In this document: in pieces, positions 6,677 to 14,102 of the stretch
Layout: every line of letters starts with the position of its first letter
Position numbering within the stretch: the first letter of the stretch is position 1
Translations under genes and position numbers: made by a program
Notes under the pieces: model-generated
Seen by the model: the letters and a program-made list of their open reading frames with translations, nothing else
Told to the model about the DNA's origin: nothing
Databases searched by the model: none
Origin: Neorhizobium sp. JUb45
GTDB lineage: Bacteria; Pseudomonadota; Alphaproteobacteria; Rhizobiales; Rhizobiaceae
Length of the DNA: 64,000 nt
Reading direction: 5' to 3'
NCBI RefSeq assembly: GCF_004343585.1
Contig: NZ_SLYW01000006.1
Span: forward strand, 1-64,000

Positions 6677-8752
6677 ATGGAGGATAATTTGCGGAAAATC
6701 ACCTATCCGCCCACCGAACGCATCGACGTGACCGAGGAGCATTTCGGCCGGACTGTCGTGGATTCATACCGTTGGCTCGAGAATGATGCACCGGACGACC
6801 GCGCCGTGGCGGCCTGGATCGAGGCGCAGAATGCGGTCACACGTAAGCATCTCGACGCGCTTCCCGGCAGGGAGCATTTTCGCAAGCGAATAGCGCAACT
6901 GCTCGATTACGATCGCTATACCGTGCCGCGCAAGCGCGGCGACCGATACTTCTTCAACGTCATCAAGGGGAATGAAAACCAGCCCTCCCTCTATGTCCGT
7001 GACGGCGTCTTCGGCGAAAGTCGCGTGCTTATCGATCCCAAAACGTGGTCGGAAGACGGTGCCGACGCGCTGACCGACTGGAGCGTGTCCGATGACGCCC
7101 GCTACGTCGCCTTCGGCGTACAGGAAGGCGGCACCGACTGGCGGACCATCAAGGTGCTCGACGTCGAGAGCGGCAAGGAACTCGGCGATGCGCTCGATGG
7201 CGCGCGCTTTACCCGCCTCGCCTGGGCGCCCGACGGATCGGGCTTCTTTTATTCCCGCATGCCGAGACCCGCAAAGGGCTCAAGCAAAGGATCGGTCGTC
7301 GCCAATCACGCCGTTTACTTCCACAAGCTGGGTACGGGCCAGGCCGAGGATCGCCTGATCTACTCGACACCTGATCGCCCTGAACTGCTTCATGGAGCGG
7401 ACCGTGTTTCCGGTGGTCGCTACCTGACCATTTCTTCGACGCCCGGCACGAGCGAAAGCGCTTTGACCGTCGTCGATCTCGAGGCGAGCGACTGGACGCC
7501 CCGGACTGTCGTGGCGGACATGGATTCCGCGTGGTCCGTCATCGGCAATAGCGGCAGCACGCTGATCCTCACGACGACGCACGGAGCCGAGCGCGTGCGC
7601 ATCGTCTCCCTGGACCTCTCCGAGGAAAACCCAGAGCCGAAGGAGATCGTCGCCGAGGCCGCCGACGGCGCGGTGCTGGACGCCGTGGTTCTTGCCGGCG
7701 ATACGCTGCTGGCGAGTTATCAGATCGACGTCAATACGGAGATCCGCCGCTTTACGCTCGATGGAAAGCCGGACGGTACCGTCGATCTGCCCGGGGTCGG
7801 AAGTGCCCGGTTTCTGGAAGGCGACGCCAAGGAGGCCTTCTTCGTCTTCACCAGCCATGACGCGCCGATAGCGATCTACCACTACGACCTGGCCTCCAAA
7901 GCCGTCACGCCCTGGGCGGAGCCGAAGCTGCCGATTGACCTCGACAGCATTCATGTCGAGCAGCGTTTCTATCGCTCGAAGGACGGCACCGAAGTGCCGC
8001 TGTTCCTGATCCGTCGCAAGGATGTCACCAGCGCGGCACCCACTCTGCTTTACGGCTATGGTGGTTTCGGCATCAGCCAGATCCCGATCTACAATCCGAT
8101 CCAGCTCGCGTGGGTGGAACAGGGTGGGGTGCTGGCCGTCGCCAACATTCGCGGAGGTGGCGAATATGGCCGGGCATGGCAACGCGCCGGCCAGCTTGAA
8201 AACAAGCAGAACTCTTTCGACGACTTCATCGCCGCCACCGAATTCCTGAAGCGGACGGGCATCACCTCACAAGACGGCCTTGCCATCCAGGGCGAGTCCA
8301 ACGGCGGACTTCTGGTCAGTGCCGTCACCAACCAGCGACCCGAGCTGTTCGACGTGGCGCTGCCGGGTGTCGCAGTCACGGACATGCTGCGCTACGACCA
8401 GTTCACTGGCGGCGGATTATGGAAAGGCGAGTTCGGCAGTCCTTCAGAAGAACGGCACTTCCGTAACCTCATGACCTATTCGCCCTATCACACGATCCGA
8501 CAGGGATCGGATTATCCGGCAATTCTGGCGACAACGGCAGATGCCGACGACCGTGTCGTGCCTGCCCACACGTTCAAATACATCGCCGCTCTGCAGGCCG
8601 CGGATCTCGGCGAAAAACCACGCCTCGTGCGCACCGATACGCGCGCGGGCCACGGCGCCGGCATGCCAATCGACAAGGTCATCGCCCAGCATGCCGACAT
8701 GTGGGCCTTCGCCGCCTACTGGACGGGCCTGAAAACGCTGCCGACCAAATGA
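6677..8752 (+). CDS. Prolyl oligopeptidase, S9A family serine peptidase
   Basis: An N-terminal seven-bladed propeller precedes a C-terminal alpha/beta-hydrolase domain. The catalytic Ser lies in GESNGG (about residue 541 from this start), the Asp in ADADDRVVP, and the His in AGHGAG. The family cleaves short peptides after proline. The start is doubtful: 6677 is the first in-frame ATG but lacks a ribosome site, and the frame is open to a TTG at 6629. An ATG at 6610 in another frame begins a good signal peptide (MRTPAAIAISLFF) that would join this frame, ending ASAQ just before residue 1, if the T8 run at 6641-6648 lost one base. The enzyme may thus be exported, or be an intracellular form with a decayed signal sequence. 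The small lipoprotein gene follows at once. Confidence 0.9.
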   Translation: MEDNLRKITYPPTERIDVTEEHFGRTVVDSYRWLENDAPDDRAVAAWIEAQNAVTRKHLDALPGREHFRKRIAQLLDYDRYTVPRKRGDRYFFNVIKGNENQPSLYVRDGVFGESRVLIDPKTWSEDGADALTDWSVSDDARYVAFGVQEGGTDWRTIKVLDVESGKELGDALDGARFTRLAWAPDGSGFFYSRMPRPAKGSSKGSVVANHAVYFHKLGTGQAEDRLIYSTPDRPELLHGADRVSGGRYLTISSTPGTSESALTVVDLEASDWTPRTVVADMDSAWSVIGNSGSTLILTTTHGAERVRIVSLDLSEENPEPKEIVAEAADGAVLDAVVLAGDTLLASYQIDVNTEIRRFTLDGKPDGTVDLPGVGSARFLEGDAKEAFFVFTSHDAPIAIYHYDLASKAVTPWAEPKLPIDLDSIHVEQRFYRSKDGTEVPLFLIRRKDVTSAAPTLLYGYGGFGISQIPIYNPIQLAWVEQGGVLAVANIRGGGEYGRAWQRAGQLENKQNSFDDFIAATEFLKRTGITSQDGLAIQGESNGGLLVSAVTNQRPELFDVALPGVAVTDMLRYDQFTGGGLWKGEFGSPSEERHFRNLMTYSPYHTIRQGSDYPAILATTADADDRVVPAHTFKYIAALQAADLGEKPRLVRTDTRAGHGAGMPIDKVIAQHADMWAFAAYWTGLKTLPTK

Positions 8753-8778
8753 AACGCTTGAATGGGAGAATGAAGAAA

Positions 8779-9069
8779 ATGACTAAGAAACCCACCAACC
8801 ATCTGGCTAAAGCCGCGACATCTCTCTTCGGAAGTGTCTTGGTCACCTTGACGCTGGCAAGTTGCACGACTGCTGGCGAAGACCGCCATGACGACAGACA
8901 CCGATGCTCACACGACAGACACTATGACGATTGCATGTACATGCAGCAGCATCGCCGCGATCGCGAACAGCTCATTAACCAGGAAAGAGCCCTCATCAAT
9001 GCCGAGCAGGCACGCGAGAATCTCAGAATGCTGCGGGAGATCAGAAGAAAACGCGAGGAACATCATTGA
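8779..9069 (+). CDS. Small predicted lipoprotein, charged and histidine-rich
   Basis: A signal sequence runs from MTKKPTNHLAK to the lipobox LTLASC (Cys about residue 29), so the product is probably a membrane-anchored lipoprotein. The mature part is very charged: a His/Asp/Arg-rich stretch (DRHDDRHRCSHDRHYDD) is followed by a helical region rich in Glu, Arg and Gln that could form a coiled coil. In-frame ATGs at 8749 (overlapping the peptidase stop) and 8770 are alternatives; 8779 is chosen for the GGGAG ten bases upstream. The His/Asp cluster could bind metal, but that is speculation. No family was recognised. Confidence 0.65.
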   Translation: MTKKPTNHLAKAATSLFGSVLVTLTLASCTTAGEDRHDDRHRCSHDRHYDDCMYMQQHRRDREQLINQERALINAEQARENLRMLREIRRKREEHH

Positions 9070-9109
9070 GCGCTACCGCTTTTGTATTCGATAGCAGGAG
9101 ACAAGTCCG

Positions 9110-9682
9110 ATGAATGAACGATCGCCGGTTTCAGCGAAGGATCGAGTATCCGAGATACTGAGGCGCAACGAACGGGCCATGATGGCCGCCATTCTCAAGA
9201 CATGCGACGAAGTCGCGTGGGCCACCGCAGATGAACTCAAGTTGGCAGGTGTCGAACCCATCAAGATGAGGGACGGCTATTTCTCTTCGGTCGCACTTCA
9301 TCAGCTGTTTCTACATCAATGCGGCGCGGACATGGAAACGAGCAAGGGCGGCGATCCGAAACGCGCCGCCCAGTTGCTTCTCGCCGGGAGGAGAATTTCC
9401 GCCCATTACTGGGAAGGCATCGATGCGAACGAACAAACAGGCAGGAGCGACATAGTTATGGACGACGAAGAAAGGCGCGAACTCGCCGAGAGTGCACATA
9501 AAGCGGCATCTAGGGGCGTTTTGCGGGCTCTCATCGAACAGGCGAATGCTACCAATCCGGATCTGCGCAACCGCATCACCACCGATATCGAGGCTTTTGT
9601 CGCAGAGCTTGCGCCGCAATCGGAGACGGACCGCTATTTTGCCGAACTTGTGCGGGAGAACGTCGAACTGCTGCTGCAATGA
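9110..9682 (+). CDS. Hypothetical protein, 190 residues
   Basis: Not recognised. A good ribosome site (GGAG, nine bases before ATG) supports the start. The protein is soluble, mostly helical and charged, with no signal peptide or membrane segment. The middle (residues about 100-115) is polar and acidic (DIVMDDEERREL) and may separate two helical halves. It follows the lipoprotein gene by 40 bases in the same direction, so they may be co-transcribed. Confidence 0.6.
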   Translation: MNERSPVSAKDRVSEILRRNERAMMAAILKTCDEVAWATADELKLAGVEPIKMRDGYFSSVALHQLFLHQCGADMETSKGGDPKRAAQLLLAGRRISAHYWEGIDANEQTGRSDIVMDDEERRELAESAHKAASRGVLRALIEQANATNPDLRNRITTDIEAFVAELAPQSETDRYFAELVRENVELLLQ

Positions 9683-9999
9683 TTAGCAAGTTGATACCCG
9701 TTCAGTCATCTTCGGGGGAATGCTAAGAGCGATATCGCTCATGCAAAAAGTTGCGTAAACTAATGTTTTATATAAATAAATTATAGCTCGATTTAGGATG
9801 GTGAATGGTTCGATCCCCATCAAGAGCTTGATGCTCGTCTCGTCGCCATTTAACTATCGGTTTGAAACCGAGGCCTAAGGGACCCTTTGTGCCTCCCTGA
9901 CACGATCCCAGTCGCAACCGCTCTCGAAGTGTAATGTAAAAGCGATAGGAGCCCACAAAGTGACAGTCACTTTGTGGGCTCCAAACCCACTTTTTGCAG
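9683..9999. other. Convergent intergenic region with two palindromes, no gene
   Basis: It lies between the end of the hypothetical gene and the end of the catalase gene. It holds a perfect 14-base palindrome GAGCGATATCGCTC (9727-9740), an AT-rich patch near 9760-9785, and the long inverted repeat at 9948-9982. A minus-strand ORF crossing the region has no ribosome site and no recognisable sequence. Confidence 0.5.
9948..9982. repeat. 35-base perfect inverted repeat downstream of catalase
   Basis: Arms GGAGCCCACAAAGTGAC and GTCACTTTGTGGGCTCC are exact reverse complements, separated by one base. It starts 18 bases past the catalase stop. A 17-bp stem with almost no loop is much longer than a normal intrinsic terminator and lacks a clean U-run (TATCGCTTTT follows on the minus strand). 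It may act as a terminator or mRNA stabiliser, or be a transposable-element trace. Confidence 0.6.
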
Positions 10000-11574
10000 T
10001 CAAAGCGTTTTTTGAGTTTCACCTTTGGCGATCGACGATGTCGCGGGAATGCCTTGATATCCCGATATCGATTCAGCGCTCGCCATCCCTGGAGAATTCG
10101 AGGTGCCGCCGAGCAAATCGCGGGTAGCCTTCTCAATTCGGTCACCAATCTCTTTGTCGACATTGCGCCAGTAATTGAAGGCACGCACCAAAATTGCCTC
10201 ACTTACCCCGTCGGCGAGATGCCCTGCGACATTTTTGACGAAGCGTTCACGTTGCGCGTCGTCCATGACCTCGCGTACGAGCGTGCCGGGCTGGCTCCAA
10301 TCGTCATCATCTTTGCGCAAGGAGTAGGCTGCTCGCACCATGTCGCCATCGGCAAACCATGTTGCCTCTCCTCCTGTTTCCGGTTGTGCGCCAGGGCCGC
10401 CGTATGAGTTGGGAGCATAGACCGGATCAAGTGCGTTCACCGTCCGGCCGCGCCCGGCACGGGAATAAGAATGGACTTCCGCTGCCTTAGCCTGATTCAC
10501 GGGGATTTGCTTATAGTTCACTCCGAGGCGGGCACGGTGTGCGTCGGCATAAGAAAACCCGCGCGCGAGAAGCATCTTGTCAGGGCTCAGTCCAATGCCT
10601 GGCACCATGTTGTTGGGTTCAAATGCCAGTTGCTCGATTTGGGTGTCCCAATCCACTGGGTTCGTATCGAGGGTTAGCTTGCCTACCTCGATCAGAGGGT
10701 AATCCTCGTGCGGCCATGTCTTGGTGAGGTCGAATGGGTTGATCCGGTATGTCTTTGCATCGTCGAACGGCATCACTTGGAACTTCAACGTCCAACTTGG
10801 AAACTCGCCTTTGGCAATGTGGTCGAACAAGTCACGACGGTGATAGTCTCCGTCTTGCCCAGCCATCTTGTCAGCCGCGTCTTGTGTCAGATGCGCGTTA
10901 CCGTCGCCCAGATCGGTGTGGAAATGCCACTTGACCCAACACTTTTCGTCTGTTTCGTTTATAAGCATATAGGTGTGGCTTCCGTAGCCGTGCATCTCGC
11001 GCCAGTTTTTTGGCACGCCGCGATCGCCCATAAGGTACGTGACCTGGTGCGCACTTTCAGGGCTAAGCGTCCAGAAGTCCCACTGCATATCATGGTCGCG
11101 CAGTCCGTTGTCGGCCCGGCGCTTTTGGCTGCGGATGAAATGCTGGAACTTCATAGGGTCGCGAATGAAGAAAATCGGCGTATTATTGCCGACCAGGTCG
11201 AAATTACCGTCTTCTGTGTAGAACTTGACCGAAAAACCACGTGGGTCTCGCCAAGTGTCGGGGCTACCGCGCTCACCAGCTACGGTGGAGAAGCGAACTG
11301 CCGTCTCTACCCTTGCTCCGGGTTGAAGGAATTTTGCTTTGGTGAATCTTCGTATGTCGTTCGTTACTTCAAAATGGCCGAACGCGCCGCTTCCCTTGGC
11401 ATGGGGTTGCCTTTCAGGGATCCGCTCTCGATTGAAATTCGCCATTTGCTCGATCAGGTAGTGATCGTTCAGTACGATCGGGCCGTTTTTTCCTACCGTG
11501 AGTGAGTGCTCGTCACTCTGTACAGGAATACCTGCATCGGTTGTCGTGCGGGGAGCGGATTTTTCGTCTGCCAT
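10000..11574 (-). CDS. Monofunctional heme catalase
   Basis: A 524-residue small-subunit-type catalase that disproportionates hydrogen peroxide. Diagnostic segments are present: the distal His in RQPHAKGSGAFG (about residue 58), the Asn region LVGNNTPIFFIRDP, and the proximal heme-ligand Tyr in LLARGFSYADAHRARLG. The C-terminal extension past about residue 490 is polar and low in complexity. An EcfG-like promoter (GGAAC-N17-GTT) lies 41-65 bases upstream of the start on the same strand, indicating general-stress control. It stands alone, with a long palindrome past its stop. The choice among katA/katE/katN names cannot be made from this reading. Confidence 0.95.
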   Translation of the reverse strand: MADEKSAPRTTTDAGIPVQSDEHSLTVGKNGPIVLNDHYLIEQMANFNRERIPERQPHAKGSGAFGHFEVTNDIRRFTKAKFLQPGARVETAVRFSTVAGERGSPDTWRDPRGFSVKFYTEDGNFDLVGNNTPIFFIRDPMKFQHFIRSQKRRADNGLRDHDMQWDFWTLSPESAHQVTYLMGDRGVPKNWREMHGYGSHTYMLINETDEKCWVKWHFHTDLGDGNAHLTQDAADKMAGQDGDYHRRDLFDHIAKGEFPSWTLKFQVMPFDDAKTYRINPFDLTKTWPHEDYPLIEVGKLTLDTNPVDWDTQIEQLAFEPNNMVPGIGLSPDKMLLARGFSYADAHRARLGVNYKQIPVNQAKAAEVHSYSRAGRGRTVNALDPVYAPNSYGGPGAQPETGGEATWFADGDMVRAAYSLRKDDDDWSQPGTLVREVMDDAQRERFVKNVAGHLADGVSEAILVRAFNYWRNVDKEIGDRIEKATRDLLGGTSNSPGMASAESISGYQGIPATSSIAKGETQKTL

Positions 11575-11614
11575 GGACCTGCCCTCGGAGTGTGTGTTGG
11601 GGATAGGTCTACAA

Positions 11615-11639
11615 AACGGCAGCTTGAGCGCTAGGTTCC
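11615..11639 (-). promoter_or_regulatory. EcfG-like promoter of the catalase gene
   Basis: On the minus strand GGAAC (11639-11635) is followed after 17 bases by GTT (11617-11615), preceded by C. This matches the alphaproteobacterial general-stress consensus GGAAC-N16/17-CGTT. It is correctly oriented and placed for the catalase start at 11574. Confidence 0.65.
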
Positions 11640-12065
11640 ATAGCGACTACTGGACGGGATGGCCGCAGCTCCAGACCAGAATTAAAGGACGCGTGATCGT
11701 AATGACATCGGCACCGCTATCTGCGTCGAGCCTTTCCTCCCAGTCAATAGCATCCATTTTACGTGAGCTTATTGCTCGCCCGCTTTTCATGCCGAGAATC
11801 CAGGCGCTTCCCATTGCGTGGCAACTTAGCAGATAAGGGCGAGGGAATGACAATGCAGTCGGATCAATAATTCAAGCAGCGCGGTGTTGGCTCTCGTGCT
11901 GAAAGAATGCGATTTTCCGTTCGTATGTCGTCGGTTCGAATCTCTTCAAGAACTTTATCTGAAGCACTCCAAGATTCAATCGAATACTCGCGAACAACCG
12001 CAGTCCAGATCGAAAAATATTAGACCTTGCTTGGCAGTTTAGTTTGGGCCTTAACCGCTATCGAG
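11640..12065. other. Intergenic region, no supported gene
   Basis: Between the catalase promoter and the end of the TIGR02588-type gene. The only minus-strand ORF (11647-11853) would start with TTG, has no ribosome site and matches nothing recognised. No tRNA, hairpin terminator or repeat was noted. Confidence 0.45.
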
Positions 12066-12476
12066 CTACGGCTCATCAAAAGCCGTTGCTCTGACCTTTA
12101 GGTCCTTCCCAGCCGGATTCTGCTGGAAAATCAGCCCGCCACCGACCTTCGAGTGCCCAGGAACGAAGTCCAACACGGTTTCGGAGCTTTCCAGAACCAA
12201 AGCCCGCTCTCTTAATTCACCTCGAATTTTCACCTGGGACGCAGTTGCACTAGAATCGTTGTGAATTTCGAACAGAACCTGAAACCCATCGCTGCGCTCT
12301 TCTGTCCTCACAACGTTTCCATGAAGGTTGGGTGACGTGTCTCGGTCCATCACCCCATCCTTCCCTATCCAGACGATCACGACGAGGACGATGATTCCTG
12401 AGACGGCGCCTGTTATCCATTCGATCCAGTGAGGGGCACCGGGCTCAATGTTTTTATCATTGGAGATTTTTGTCAT
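12066..12476 (-). CDS. TIGR02588-family protein
   Basis: A 136-residue protein with one N-terminal membrane helix (ITGAVSGIIVLVVIVWIG, about residues 20-37) and a soluble domain that looks beta-rich (VLFEIHNDSSATASQVKIRG). It matches my memory of the TIGR02588 family, which is found directly beside TIGR02587 membrane proteins as here; the genes are seven bases apart. The function is unknown. The pair probably forms a membrane complex with the soluble domain outside the cytoplasm. Confidence 0.8.
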   Translation of the reverse strand: MTKISNDKNIEPGAPHWIEWITGAVSGIIVLVVIVWIGKDGVMDRDTSPNLHGNVVRTEERSDGFQVLFEIHNDSSATASQVKIRGELRERALVLESSETVLDFVPGHSKVGGGLIFQQNPAGKDLKVRATAFDEP

Positions 12477-12483
12477 TGCAGCC

Positions 12484-13353
12484 TCACAGGATCAGGCGAG
12501 CGGCCGCCGCGCCGATGGCGCCGGGGAAGCTCAATATCACGATGGTCATCAGGGTTTGAGTGGATCCGATGTCATCGGTTCTGTGAAACGTCCACAGGCA
12601 GTAGGCACTAATCAAACCAGCGATCAGATACCCAGGCAATGTGAAACGGACAAAGGCATGCCAACTCGGTGTGCCCTCGGCGAGATCATGGCTGCCCCTA
12701 AAAGACAGGGCGTATACAAAACCATGCATCACCGCCAACGAGGCGGCGATGATCACGAGGGCGTGCCAAGGCGTCATCTTATATGACAGTAGGATCATTT
12801 CTTCCGTGGGCGCGACGTTGAGGTTGAGGAACAGGGCACCGACAGCCATGAGAAACAACTCACCGGCGTAGCTTGTCTCCCCTTCGTGAACAGGGTCGCC
12901 ATCGTCACCTTCCTCCTCGACACCTTCCTCAACCGACTGCCCACCAAGTTGGCTTCGACCCAGCATCGCACCGATACTCGCGGGAACGGCCTGGAGCGCG
13001 ATCATCCCGATGATCTCGTGCGCTGACTGGTCGTGCTTGATGACCCCCATCGCGACCAGGATCAATGCGCAGGAAATGATACCAAGAGCATAGGCAATGC
13101 TGGCATCCCGGACTGCTTGCCGCCATGTCGACGTCTCTTCGAAACCCACCCTGTCGGCGAGAATGATCAGCAGAGGGATGTTGGCGAGGAGCAGCAAGAG
13201 GAGCCGGGTGCGGTCGATGTAGACGCCCAGCTGCCACATCTCCATCGTCATAAGCATCGGCAGCGCGAAAAGGAGGGCTCCCGCGATACCGCGGGCAATC
13301 CCTGCGAAAAATTTGCGGGTGTTAAAATCCTCGCGCGTCGTCGCAATATCCAT
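12484..13353 (-). CDS. TIGR02587-family integral membrane protein
   Basis: A 289-residue protein with about seven or eight hydrophobic helices (for example GIAGALLFALPMLMTMEMW and ALGIISCALILVAMGVI). A very acidic loop follows (EEGVEEEGDDGDPVHEGE, about residue 140) and precedes the conserved LNLNVAPTEEMILL segment. It is paired with the TIGR02588 gene downstream. No enzymatic motif is visible. The acidic loop could bind cations, which is only a guess. Confidence 0.8.
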   Translation of the reverse strand: MDIATTREDFNTRKFFAGIARGIAGALLFALPMLMTMEMWQLGVYIDRTRLLLLLLANIPLLIILADRVGFEETSTWRQAVRDASIAYALGIISCALILVAMGVIKHDQSAHEIIGMIALQAVPASIGAMLGRSQLGGQSVEEGVEEEGDDGDPVHEGETSYAGELFLMAVGALFLNLNVAPTEEMILLSYKMTPWHALVIIAASLAVMHGFVYALSFRGSHDLAEGTPSWHAFVRFTLPGYLIAGLISAYCLWTFHRTDDIGSTQTLMTIVILSFPGAIGAAAARLIL

Positions 13354-13666
13354 GCCGCTTTTCCTCTAAGCAAAGAATTCCCACCAGACCAAAATAGAGG
13401 CAGCGGCATTGGGGTCCAGAGCAAATGGGGGATGAACAGCGCAAAGAGTCGGAGGGAACCTCCAGGCAGCTTGTATGATGCGTATTGGTGGAATGCCTCT
13501 CGACGGGCGTAATGAGAAATCTGTCCCACGATCCTTGGACGCCGGCCGTGGCGCCAAACTGGCTCTATAACGGAAAAATCCATCCAGAAAGCCGAAACTG
13601 TGATGCAACATCGGTGACCTATTTCCACCCCCGCAGGGACCAACGAGGCCATAGAATCAGCTTTCC
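13354..13666. other. Intergenic region, no supported gene
   Basis: Upstream of the TIGR02587/02588 pair. Short overlapping ORFs on both strands have no ribosome site and no recognisable protein. A GGAAC at 13449 on the plus strand lacks the matching GTT. Confidence 0.4.
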
Positions 13667-13960
13667 CTACCGGCGCGGGTGATAGGGCGTGATCTTGCCG
13701 CTGGTGACCGGAATGAAGGCACCCGTCATGTCGCTTCTACGTTCAGAAGCCAAAAGGAAGTAGGCTCCTCCAGCAGGCTGGCCGGTGCGGCCGATTAGGT
13801 CTGTTGTCCGATCTTCGCGGCTTTTTCGGCCGGCAGGTGGACGGAATAATGGGTTCCAGATCGGGCCGGAGGCGCCCGGATTCACGCGAATGCCTTTTCA
13901 GCAAACATTTCCGCAAGCCCGGCCGAGAGGCAATCTGCGTATGACGATGCCTGGCGATAT
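13667..13960 (-). pseudogene. C-terminal remnant of an SDR dehydrogenase
   Basis: Minus-strand residues NPGASGPIWNPLF and, further on, GRTGQPAGGAYFLLAS and DMTGAFIPVTSGKIT match the C-terminal third of classical SDRs. Upstream (13886-13960) LAEMFAEKGIRVN can be read after restoring one base at the AAAGGC near 13890. The N-terminal two thirds with the cofactor motif and catalytic Tyr are gone, replaced by the leader of the GH13 gene on the other strand. It is a truncated and frameshifted relic. Confidence 0.65.
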
Positions 13961-14102
13961 GGGGATGGGCTTTGGCTCTTCGCGCAACTGTCGAAATCTT
14001 TGCCGGAAAGCCGACCTGGCGGGCTCGGGACTTCGATGCATGGAACCAATCACGCAGTCATGCGCTTGCCAGCGTATCGGCTGTGATTGGGAGGGCCCCT
14101 GT

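Noticed and set aside
7280..8182. 300-residue minus-strand open frame inside the peptidase gene
   Set aside because: Antisense shadow; composition is Arg/Gly/Asp-rich without a family.
9727..9740. GAGCGATATCGCTC palindrome as a terminator
   Set aside because: A loopless 14-base dyad without a U-run; kept only as an intergenic note.
9768..10202. Minus-strand ORF downstream of catalase
   Set aside because: It partly overlaps the catalase gene end, has no ribosome site and includes the palindrome; the sequence resembles nothing.
11647..11853. Minus-strand 68-residue ORF upstream of catalase
   Set aside because: It starts with TTG, has no ribosome site and matches no family.
13449..13475. GGAAC on the plus strand before the GH13 gene
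   Set aside because: No GTT at the right distance, and it is far from the start.
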